Part shown: in pieces, positions 16,514 through 23,335 of the stretch
Layout of the letters: each line of letters begins with the position of its first letter
How positions within the stretch are numbered: position 1 is the first letter of the stretch
From: Pedobacter sp. SYSU D00535
GTDB taxonomy: Bacteria; Bacteroidota; Bacteroidia; Sphingobacteriales; Sphingobacteriaceae
NCBI RefSeq assembly: GCF_017355855.1
Contig: NZ_JAFEWD010000001.1
Coordinates: 744,001 to 808,000 of the forward strand
Length of the DNA: 64,000 nt
Reading direction: 5' to 3'
Made by a program: the position numbers and the translations under genes
The notes under the pieces: generated by a model
The model's database searches: none
What the model was told of the DNA's origin: nothing
The model's input: the letters and a program-made list of their open reading frames with translations, nothing else

Positions 16514-16552
16514 GAGGTCATCCCTGGCCGTAATTGCATTAGGGATGACCTC
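16514..16552. repeat. Perfect 12-bp inverted repeat
   Basis: GAGGTCATCCCT (16514-16525) and AGGGATGACCTC (16541-16552) around a 15-base loop, between two minus-strand genes. Without a clear T-run on either side it is a weak terminator or an mRNA-stabilising hairpin for the gene ending at 16581. Confidence 0.7.
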
Positions 16553-16580
16553 GCTGTTGCTACTTAAATTATATGCACTA

Positions 16581-16883
16581 TTACAGAAGCAGGATCAACA
16601 ATAGGATGATGATAATAATTGCTCCTACAGACAGATAAACTCCACCGCCGGTTACGGCACGTGCCTGCTGTTTCATTTCTTTAAGCTCTTTTCTCAATTC
16701 CTTACGTTGTTCACGCGTAAGTTGAGATTTATCCATAGCTTTAATTTCTTCAACACGACGTTGTATGGACTGAATTTGAGCAGTCTGCTCTTCAGTTAAC
16801 TGCTTCGGTTTGTCTGCAGCGGAGGCAGAAAATGAAAGGCTCAGCATAACAGCAGCCATTAGCGTAAAAATGAACTTTTTCAT
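16581..16883 (-). CDS. Small exported/membrane protein with coiled coil (100 aa)
   Basis: Signal peptide (about 1-21, MKKFIFTLMAAVMLSLSFSA, ending ASA), then a charged helical segment (residues 25-70, EEQTAQIQSIQRRVEEIKAM and REQRKELRKELKEMKQQ) and a C-terminal hydrophobic tail (VYLSVGAIIIIILLLILLL). The layout suggests an inner-membrane anchored periplasmic coiled coil. Function unknown; similar short proteins are common in Pedobacter-like genomes. ATG 16883 is preferred over an upstream start at 16916 because it begins a clean signal sequence. Confidence 0.78.
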   Translation of the reverse strand: MKKFIFTLMAAVMLSLSFSASAADKPKQLTEEQTAQIQSIQRRVEEIKAMDKSQLTREQRKELRKELKEMKQQARAVTGGGVYLSVGAIIIIILLLILLL

Positions 16884-17025
16884 AAAAGGTGTTTTTAATT
16901 GTTTCCCTTTTAACACCGGCTTTCAGAAAACTGTTTTTCAATAAGCGAAAGTTAAATGCTTCTCTACGCAGTTCAATTCTTATCTTTTCTATAGACAATA
17001 CGGATTGAGCTTTTATATTTAGGGC

Positions 17026-17865
17026 ATGAATAAAACCCTGGTTCTAATCGAGTGCAAAGATGAAGTTGGTCTTGTAGCTATCATATCGCAAGTTCTTGCC
17101 AGACACCAGTTGAATATTGTTGCAATGCGGGAATTCGTGGACGAAGCTGCCAATCGCTTTTTTGCCAGAATTGAATGTTACGGAGAAAACTTTAACGAAG
17201 ATAGCCTGCAGCACGAATTAACCTCTGGCCTACCTGCACTTGCAAAGGTTACTATCAACCCAAAATCCGAAAAGCGAATTGCGGTACTTGTTACTAAAGA
17301 ATATCACTGTCTGGCAGATATCCTGGTAAGACATTTCTTTAATACTCTCGGAGCTAAGGTTTGTTGTATTGCAGGAAACTATGAAGCATTACGCTCGTTC
17401 ACCGAGCGTTTTGATATCCCTTTCCACTACGTAAGTCACGAGAATAAATCGAAACAAGAGTTTGAAAGCGAGTTAATCAATTCGATTGAACCATACACCC
17501 CTGATTACATTGTACTTGCTAAATTCATGCGTATTCTCTCACCGGAATTCGTAGCCCGCTTTCCAAATCGCATTATTAATATCCACCACTCGTTTCTTCC
17601 GGCCTTTATCGGCGCCAGCCCCTACAGACAGGCTTTTGAAAGAGGGGTAAAACTGATAGGCGCAACCGCTCACTTTGTGACAAATGATTTGGATGAGGGC
17701 CCTATCATTGTCCAGCAGACAAATCCGGTAAATCACACCTTTGGCGTTTCTGAAATGGTTATTGCAGGAAAAGAAATTGAGAAGTCAGTATTAAGCAAGG
17801 CACTTCAACTTGTATTTCAAGATCGCGTTTTTGTTACAGGCAACAAAACGATTATTTTCGAATAA
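17026..17865 (+). CDS. purU: Formyltetrahydrofolate deformylase
   Basis: Hydrolyses 10-formyl-THF to formate and THF, feeding formate to purine synthesis and balancing one-carbon pools. N-terminal ACT-like domain (residues 1-85; IECKDEVGLVAIISQVLARH) and C-terminal formyltransferase-like hydrolase domain with NIHHSFLPAF (active-site His) and HFVTNDLDEGPII (catalytic Asp). The 279 residues are normal. A one-base-off promoter box (TATATTTA, about 17009-17016) sits just upstream, and a U-poor hairpin follows (17871-17905). Confidence 0.95.
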   Translation: MNKTLVLIECKDEVGLVAIISQVLARHQLNIVAMREFVDEAANRFFARIECYGENFNEDSLQHELTSGLPALAKVTINPKSEKRIAVLVTKEYHCLADILVRHFFNTLGAKVCCIAGNYEALRSFTERFDIPFHYVSHENKSKQEFESELINSIEPYTPDYIVLAKFMRILSPEFVARFPNRIINIHHSFLPAFIGASPYRQAFERGVKLIGATAHFVTNDLDEGPIIVQQTNPVNHTFGVSEMVIAGKEIEKSVLSKALQLVFQDRVFVTGNKTIIFE

Positions 17866-17870
17866 AGGCG

Positions 17871-17905
17871 GGCGGATGAGAGTGATCTTCACCCACTCAT
17901 TCGCC
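17871..17905. repeat. Imperfect 10-bp inverted repeat after purU
   Basis: GGCGGATGAG (17871-17880) / CTCATTCGCC (17896-17905), one G-U pair. It has no T-run, so it is a doubtful terminator and may only stabilise the purU 3' end. Confidence 0.5.
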
Positions 17906-18048
17906 AACCTCATCCTTTCCCAGGCAAAGCAATCCAGCAAAACCGTCAGAAAGAAGAAAAAATCGAATAAAATGTCAGAAAAACAGTAAAATTTTATACA
18001 GTTTTCCAAAAATCGTTACTAAAAATTTATTTTACACTAGATTTCGAA

Positions 18049-18056
18049 TATATTTG
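18049..18056 (+). promoter_or_regulatory. TAnnTTTG promoter box for the ammonium transporter
   Basis: TATATTTG, a perfect -7 box, 28 bases before the ATG. Confidence 0.72.
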
Positions 18057-18083
18057 CCGCAACAACACAACCAAAATTGACTT

Positions 18084-19400
18084 ATGGCAAGAAAATTATC
18101 CAGGATTCCATTCCTGTTTATTCTATTTTTTACTGTTCTCTGCTTCTTTTTCCCTTCGGTTCCTAAAAACATCAACAACACAGCAAACCTAAACCCAACG
18201 GATATTGCATGGATGCTTACTGCTACAGCCCTGGTTTTGATCATGACCCCAGGTTTAGCATTTTTCTACGGGGGAATGGTGAATAAAAAAAATGTCATTT
18301 CCACCATGCTCCAAAGCTTTATTTGCATGGCAGTGGTAACGGTTATTTGGTTTGTATTCGGTTTCGGCTTAGTATTTGGCAAGAGCCAAAATGGAATTAT
18401 CGGCAATCCAGCCGACTTTTTTATGATGCAAGGTTTATTAGAGGGACAACCATGGGAACTGGCGCCAACAATTCCACTTGCTCTTTTTGCCATGTATCAA
18501 CTTAAGTTTGCCATTATTACACCTGCACTTATTACCGGTGCATTCGCCGAACGCATCCGCTTCATCTCCTACGTTTTTTTCATATGCCTGTTTTTCATTT
18601 TCATTTACGCCCCTTTAGCCCATGCAACCTGGCATCCGGAAGGAATCTTATTTGAACTTGGGGTCCTGGATTTTGCAGGCGGAACAGTAGTGCATATGTC
18701 CGCAGGCTGGGCGGCGCTTGCCTCCGCTCTTTATTTGAAACGCAGAAACGAACCCAATCATAATCCTGCAAGAATCACTTATGTTATGCTCGGAACCGGA
18801 CTCTTATGGTTCGGCTGGTTTGGCTTCAACGCTGGATCTGCATTCCATGTAGGAAGCCTGTCAGTCACTGCGCTTTCAACTACTATGGCTGCTTCAGCGG
18901 CAGCTGCTCTGGCCTGGATATTTTTTGACGCATTCAAAGGCCGTAAACCCTCAGCAATGGGAACCTGTATCGGCGCAGTTGTTGGACTAGTAGCTATTAC
19001 ACCCGCTGCCGGATTTGTCACCATCCCTCATTCGTTAGCAATTGGAATCATCTCCTCGATTGTAAGTAACCTGGTAGTTGATTGGCGTACAAGAACTTCT
19101 ATAGATGATACGCTAGACGTATTTCCGTGCCATGGCGTTGGTGGTATGGTGGGGATGCTACTAACAGGGGTTTTTGCATCACAAGCGATCAATCCAGCAA
19201 ATGAAACAGGTAACGGGCTTTACTACGGCGAAACAAAACTTTTCATCGTTCAAACAGTCGCGCTTATTGGCGTTTCTATTTTTGCTTTCCTTGGTTCCCT
19301 TTTATTGTTAAAAGTTACTGACTTGATAACTCCATTACGGGTTTCAGAGGAAGATGAACGTCTTGGTTTGGATATAAGCCAGCACGGCGAGAGTTTGTAG
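18084..19400 (+). CDS. amt: Ammonium transporter
   Basis: Inner-membrane Amt/Mep/Rh channel that brings in ammonium. Signal-like first helix, then about eleven transmembrane helices. The conserved substrate-site parts are visible: FYGGMVNKKN, GAFAERIRF, the twin-histidine pair (APLAHATWHPEG and FPCHGVGGM) and WFGWFGFNAGSA. The 438 residues are normal. Bacterial amt is usually next to glnK; no PII gene is seen here, so control by PII, if present, must come from elsewhere. The gene is closed by a terminator and is physically apart from the nitrate island 4 kb downstream. Confidence 0.95.
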   Translation: MARKLSRIPFLFILFFTVLCFFFPSVPKNINNTANLNPTDIAWMLTATALVLIMTPGLAFFYGGMVNKKNVISTMLQSFICMAVVTVIWFVFGFGLVFGKSQNGIIGNPADFFMMQGLLEGQPWELAPTIPLALFAMYQLKFAIITPALITGAFAERIRFISYVFFICLFFIFIYAPLAHATWHPEGILFELGVLDFAGGTVVHMSAGWAALASALYLKRRNEPNHNPARITYVMLGTGLLWFGWFGFNAGSAFHVGSLSVTALSTTMAASAAAALAWIFFDAFKGRKPSAMGTCIGAVVGLVAITPAAGFVTIPHSLAIGIISSIVSNLVVDWRTRTSIDDTLDVFPCHGVGGMVGMLLTGVFASQAINPANETGNGLYYGETKLFIVQTVALIGVSIFAFLGSLLLLKVTDLITPLRVSEEDERLGLDISQHGESL

Positions 19401-19427
19401 TATTATTTGTTATACAATTAATAGAAG

Positions 19428-19450
19428 AAGGCGCGAAAGCGTCTTTTTTT
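19428..19450 (+). terminator. Intrinsic terminator after amt
   Basis: Stem AAGGCGC (19428-19434) / GCGTCTT (19439-19445) with a GAAA tetraloop and a T-run. Confidence 0.85.
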
Positions 19451-19526
19451 ATATCTGAGCAGCTAAGAATCTTTGCGAAGCTAAACCCTATCCATCTTTA
19501 TCGGTTATAATCAGCAAAAAGCTAAC

Positions 19527-20696
19527 GTGATTAAACTTCCTTCGCTTCTAGATAATGACTTCTACAAGTTCACCATGCAGAATGGTGTAATAAAACTTTT
19601 TCCGAGAGCAAAAGCTAAATACGAATTTATCAACCGGGGAAAGCATAGGTTTCCTCCAGGGTTTGCTGCAGCTTTAAGAGAGGCGGTAGACAACATGTCA
19701 CTTCTTAAGCTAACTACGGATGAAAAGCAATTCCTCGCTAAGAACTGTCCTTTCCTCGACCCTACATACCTTGACTTCCTTCAAGGTTATTGTTACAACC
19801 CAGACGAAGTTATCATACGGCAGACAGAAGAAAACCTGCAGGTTTCGATTGAGGGATATTGGTATCGAGCTATTTTATGGGAAGTTCCCTTGATGGCCTT
19901 AATTTCGGAATTGTACTACCAACTTGTTCAGGCACAACCAGAGTCAGATAAAACGATAAGCGAGAAAACCAAAGCTAAAATTGAAAAATACACGGAGCTG
20001 GGAGTATCAGTTGCAGATTTTGGAACGAGGCGCCGGCACTCTTTCCATGTACACTCCCTGGTGGTAGAAACGCTCAAAAAATTCGGAGGTAAGACTTTTG
20101 TAGGGACAAGCAACGTGTATTTGGCATTTCTGAATAAAACGAAACCGATTGGGACACATGCACACGAATGGTTTATGTTTCATGCCGCTAAATACGGTTT
20201 TAAAATGGCAAACGCCGTTGCTCTCGAAAACTGGACCAATGTGTACCGGGGCGATTTGGGTATTGCCCTTTCTGATACATATACTACAGAGGCCTTTTTT
20301 CAACAATTCGATAAGAAGTTTTCTAAGCTTTTTGACGGTGTACGTCACGATAGTGGAGACCCTGTAGAATTTGCCCAAAAAACAATCAAGCATTATTCCT
20401 CCCTAGGAATTGATCCATCATCAAAGACAATTATTTTTTCAGACGCCCTGAACTACGAAAAAGTTAAAAAGATCGCGGCGTTTTGCGCGAAAAAAATCGG
20501 AATGTCCTTCGGCATAGGAACTAATTTGACAAATGATGTAGGCCTCAATCCTCTCAACATCGTAATAAAAATGACAGAGGCGTTGCCAGAGGACCAGCAG
20601 TGGCAAAACGTGATTAAGCTATCAGATGAACCAGGGAAGCACACCGGAAATTTGGAGGCGATTGCGCTCGCGAAAAAGATTTTAAATATCGAATAA
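19527..20696 (+). CDS. pncB: Nicotinate phosphoribosyltransferase
   Basis: Makes nicotinate mononucleotide from nicotinate and PRPP in NAD salvage. The GTG start at 19527 gives MIKLPSLLDNDFYKFTMQNG, the family N-terminus. Also present are DFGTRRRHS (active-site region), GTSNVYLA, GTHAHEWFM, and GVRHDSGDP (PRPP-binding). The 389 residues are a normal size. There is no neighbouring NAD gene; it follows the amt terminator and precedes a small AraC gene by 34 bases. Confidence 0.95.
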   Translation: MIKLPSLLDNDFYKFTMQNGVIKLFPRAKAKYEFINRGKHRFPPGFAAALREAVDNMSLLKLTTDEKQFLAKNCPFLDPTYLDFLQGYCYNPDEVIIRQTEENLQVSIEGYWYRAILWEVPLMALISELYYQLVQAQPESDKTISEKTKAKIEKYTELGVSVADFGTRRRHSFHVHSLVVETLKKFGGKTFVGTSNVYLAFLNKTKPIGTHAHEWFMFHAAKYGFKMANAVALENWTNVYRGDLGIALSDTYTTEAFFQQFDKKFSKLFDGVRHDSGDPVEFAQKTIKHYSSLGIDPSSKTIIFSDALNYEKVKKIAAFCAKKIGMSFGIGTNLTNDVGLNPLNIVIKMTEALPEDQQWQNVIKLSDEPGKHTGNLEAIALAKKILNIE

Positions 20697-20730
20697 GGAT
20701 CTTGTTGGTTTTTTTATTTTGCAGCCAGCT

Positions 20731-21294
20731 ATGGAGAAAATCTACATTAAAAGTATGGTGTGTCAGCGGTGCATTTATGCGGTTGAGCAACAACTAAATG
20801 CCCTCGGCATTACCCCGCTCAACGTACAGCTGGGAGAAGTGACAATAGAACAACCCTTGACCCGAGATCAAGAGTCTGTATTGAAAGCTAATCTGGCGGC
20901 CATCGGCTTTGAGGTACTGGACGACGAAAAACAAAAGTTGATAGAAAGAATAAAAACTATTGTCATTGAAAAAGTACACTATCAGGAAGGCGATGAAAAA
21001 TTGAAGTTCTCCGCAATGTTATCCCAGCAGCTGAACAAGGACTACTCTTACCTCAGCAACCTCTTTTCGGAAGTTGAAGGAATCACAATAGAAAAATTCA
21101 TCATCGAACAAAAAATAGAGCGTGTAAAGGAGCTTCTTATTTATGACGAATTAAATTTAAGCGAAATTGCTTTCAAAACAGGATATAGCAGCGTAGCGCA
21201 CCTTTCAGCCCAATTCAAAAAAATCACGGGTCTCACTCCTAGCGCCTTTAAGCAGATGGGAATTCGAAGCAGGAAATCCTTGGACAAGATATAA
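20731..21294 (+). CDS. AraC-type regulator with an HMA-like CxxC N-terminus
   Basis: Transcription factor of 187 residues. N-terminal part (about 1-70) resembles a heavy-metal-associated ferredoxin-like fold with a CxxC motif (VCQRC, cysteines 11 and 14) in the place where HMA domains bind Cu+ or Zn2+. The C-terminal half has an AraC helix-turn-helix (NKDYSYLSNLFSEVEGITIE; SEIAFKTGYSSVAHLSAQFK). This suggests a direct metal-sensing repressor or activator, which is inference. The ATG at 20731 is preferred to an upstream TTG (20719), because a TATTTTG promoter-like tract lies at 20715-20721. Confidence 0.85.
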   Translation: MEKIYIKSMVCQRCIYAVEQQLNALGITPLNVQLGEVTIEQPLTRDQESVLKANLAAIGFEVLDDEKQKLIERIKTIVIEKVHYQEGDEKLKFSAMLSQQLNKDYSYLSNLFSEVEGITIEKFIIEQKIERVKELLIYDELNLSEIAFKTGYSSVAHLSAQFKKITGLTPSAFKQMGIRSRKSLDKI

Positions 21295-21646
21295 CAAAAA
21301 CGTTACAGTAAACCAGAGTGAAATCGTAACGAATTGATTATTAATTAAAAAGCGGAGCCAGAACTAAGATTTTTCAATTATACATCTTTGCTGAACTAAA
21401 ATTAATAACATTTTCGCCACTGCTATGTTAATTTAACAAAACCAGCCAGCTTCTGATTATCGCTTTCGATTTAGTAAAACATAAACACGTTTAGTCAGTG
21501 AGTCTGTAATTTGAATTTTTATTGATGCGACAACTTTTTTTTTTACATCTTCACGCCCGGCTAAAAAAAGGTCATTTGAACAGAGTCGCTTTACAACAAA
21601 GTGGATCAGTTGGAATTAATATTGATGTAAATACCCGGGAGTCACT
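21295..21646. other. AT-rich non-coding stretch
   Basis: About 350 bases with no convincing open frame. It holds a weak inverted repeat CGTTAC / GTAACG (21301-21331) without a T-run and several AT-rich tracts; no promoter consensus or RNA family is recognised. Confidence 0.5.
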
Positions 21647-22024
21647 ATGCTAAATTTGTACCGCCAACTTATTAGTAACAACCTAAACAATACTATCTTC
21701 GAGGAACTCTCGGAAGAGTGGATTGAGAGGCTGTCACCAGGAATAAGCGGTGAACTAGTAAATGGATTCTTCAACGCGGGCATTCTCACAGTGAACATGT
21801 CAGACTTTAATCGAGACGACTTTTATGATAAAGAAATTAAAAATAAGTTTGAGTATTACTGTGAAAGGCTCTATTTAGAGCTTGCACCTATAATAGAGAA
21901 GTGCCTTCGTAGAATGTTTCTTGGCTTTAATGACAATTTAAGTGAATACAAGGTCGTCCTATTCATGGAAGGACGAGAGGAAGATCATTTGGAAGCCGTG
22001 AAGTACAATATTCACATTTTTTAG
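21647..22024 (+). CDS. Uncharacterised small protein (125 aa)
   Basis: No family recognised. Starts MLNLYRQLISNNLNNTIFEE, acidic overall, predicted mostly helical, no signal peptide or transmembrane segment; ends EAVKYNIHIF. It is preceded by a long non-coding stretch and followed by another of 140 bases. No functional neighbours are obvious; a lower GC content than the flanking genes is apparent by eye and could mean recent acquisition, but I could not quantify this. Confidence 0.6.
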   Translation: MLNLYRQLISNNLNNTIFEELSEEWIERLSPGISGELVNGFFNAGILTVNMSDFNRDDFYDKEIKNKFEYYCERLYLELAPIIEKCLRRMFLGFNDNLSEYKVVLFMEGREEDHLEAVKYNIHIF

Positions 22025-22165
22025 GACTTCCCTTTACAACAGCCCCCTCCTCTAATTCTTCAAACATTTCCCCTATCTTAGAGCCCTTATTATCACAGGA
22101 TTTGAAACTGTTTTCCAACAAATCAGTAAAAGAACTTTTTAAACGTTAGATATCACACAAAGCGA

Positions 22166-22975
22166 ATGAGGCCTATATCTATACCCCATCACATTTTAAA
22201 ATTTTGGTCACCCAGCAAAGACACTCAGTCCCTCATTGAAGATACACGAAGAGCTTATCGAGAACTATTGAAGGGAGAACCTGAAGTATCGATCGTGATA
22301 CCTGCTTATAACGAAGAAGAAAACATTGTACAAACCCTCGCTTCGCTAGCTCACAATAAAACAGAACGGTCTGTTGAAATAGTTGTAGTCAACAATAACT
22401 CAAAAGATAACACTGAAGCCCTTGTTAAGGCTTGCGGCATTTCCTGCATTCTTGAGACTACCCAAGGAATTACTCCCGCTAGAAACTGTGGTTTAGCACA
22501 AGCACGCGGCAAGTACATTCTAAACGCTGACGCGGATACTATCTACCCAAGCGACTGGATCGAAGAAATGATCAGGCCTCTGGCTACTAACAACAACGTT
22601 GCGATAACTTATGGCCGATTTTCTTTCATCCCTATCGGAAACACGGGGAGATTCACTTACTTCTTTTATGAGTACTTTGCAGATTTCACCCGAAGACTCA
22701 ATAAATATATAAAGGATGAAGCTGTTAACGTATATGGCTTCAACTCCGGGTTCAGGAGAGACCAGGGACTGGAGGTAGATAGCTTTAACCATCCACCGGG
22801 AACTAACGAGGACGGCTACCTCGCACTGAAACTAAGAAACAAGGGCTTCGGCAAGTTACATTATGTAACCAACACCAAGGCTTTAGTATGGACCACTGAC
22901 AGGCGGATCCAGATAGACGGAGGATTATGGAAAGGCACCTCGAAAAGAATCAAAAGAGTGTTACTAAGGAGATAG
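22166..22975 (+). CDS. Family-2 glycosyltransferase
   Basis: Cytoplasmic GT2 enzyme of 269 residues that transfers a sugar from a nucleotide donor. It has VSIVIPAYNEEENIV (nucleotide-binding start), a DADT metal motif in NADADTIYP and the downstream GTNEDGYLALKL acidic region; ARNCGLAQARGKY is also typical. No membrane helix is added. It could be involved in envelope or glycolipid synthesis; the acceptor is unknown. A strong terminator follows. Confidence 0.88.
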   Translation: MRPISIPHHILKFWSPSKDTQSLIEDTRRAYRELLKGEPEVSIVIPAYNEEENIVQTLASLAHNKTERSVEIVVVNNNSKDNTEALVKACGISCILETTQGITPARNCGLAQARGKYILNADADTIYPSDWIEEMIRPLATNNNVAITYGRFSFIPIGNTGRFTYFFYEYFADFTRRLNKYIKDEAVNVYGFNSGFRRDQGLEVDSFNHPPGTNEDGYLALKLRNKGFGKLHYVTNTKALVWTTDRRIQIDGGLWKGTSKRIKRVLLRR

Positions 22976-22992
22976 TCGAAAACCAAACACCA

Positions 22993-23031
22993 AAAGGAGC
23001 ATTAGGGAAAAACCAAATGCTCCTTTTTTTT
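22993..23031 (+). terminator. Intrinsic terminator before the nitrate island
   Basis: Stem AAAGGAGCATT (22993-23003) / AATGCTCCTTT (23016-23026) followed by eight further T, separating the glycosyltransferase from the nirB control region. Confidence 0.88.
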
Positions 23032-23145
23032 TACAAAACCATCAAAAAATTTCACCTAAATACGAGATAAAAACACAAAACCTAGCGGAACTAACTAAAA
23101 CTATAGCAACAAAACCAATATTTAGATATAAAAAATTGCAAAATA

Positions 23146-23180
23146 CAGCCATTTTTTACTGATTTAATTTAATTTCTCGT
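23146..23180. promoter_or_regulatory. Shared upstream element, copy A (nirB side)
   Basis: CAGCCATTTT (23146-23155) and TTTCTCGT (23173-23180) recur exactly in the long nitrate operon's control region (29599-29608 and 29636-29643). Start-to-start spacing is 27 bases here and 37 there, a difference of about one helical turn. Confidence 0.5.
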
Positions 23181-23204
23181 AAAAATTACCAAATCACCTA
23201 ACTT

Positions 23205-23226
23205 TTATATGATATATATCATATAA
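23205..23226. promoter_or_regulatory. 22-bp perfect palindrome, FNR-like operator of nirB
   Basis: Perfect dyad with core TGAT-ATAT-ATCA, matching the half-site spacing of FNR/CRP boxes. Its centre (23215.5) is about 31 bp upstream of the middle of the -7 box, thus roughly -40, where class II activators bind. The likely protein is the Crp/Fnr regulator at 28560-29285. Confidence 0.65.
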
Positions 23227-23242
23227 TTTGAGCCTTTTATAC

Positions 23243-23250
23243 TACATTTG
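23243..23250 (+). promoter_or_regulatory. TAnnTTTG promoter box for nirB
   Basis: TACATTTG, a perfect match; start of transcription would fall about 23254-23258, leaving a leader of about 80 bases that contains the conserved hairpin. Confidence 0.7.
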
Positions 23251-23262
23251 TTATAAATCAAA

Positions 23263-23326
23263 CGGAAAAACAAGAAGTCGCAGCCTTATTTCCGGGAGAG
23301 TAGAAGAAAATAGGTGCTTTAACAAA
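23263..23326 (+). promoter_or_regulatory. Conserved leader hairpin plus tail, copy A (nirB leader)
   Basis: CGGAAA (23263-23268) pairs with TTTCCG (23289-23294), inner pairs AAG (23272-23274) / CTT (23285-23287), presenting GTCGCAG (23277-23283) in the loop. A conserved tail GTGCTTTAACAAA (23314-23326) and TTAAAACCAT lead straight into the nirB ATG. The same loop and tail recur before the long nitrate operon (29785-29852) on a stem of different sequence. Confidence 0.55.
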
Positions 23327-23335
23327 ATTAAAACC

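Noticed and set aside
17871-17905. Hairpin after purU as a terminator
   Set aside because: The stem is good but there is no T-run, so it is listed only as an inverted repeat.
23228-23335. Longer start for nirB, through the leader
   Set aside because: It would translate the promoter region and the conserved hairpin; homologues begin near MTNEKETIVVIGNG.
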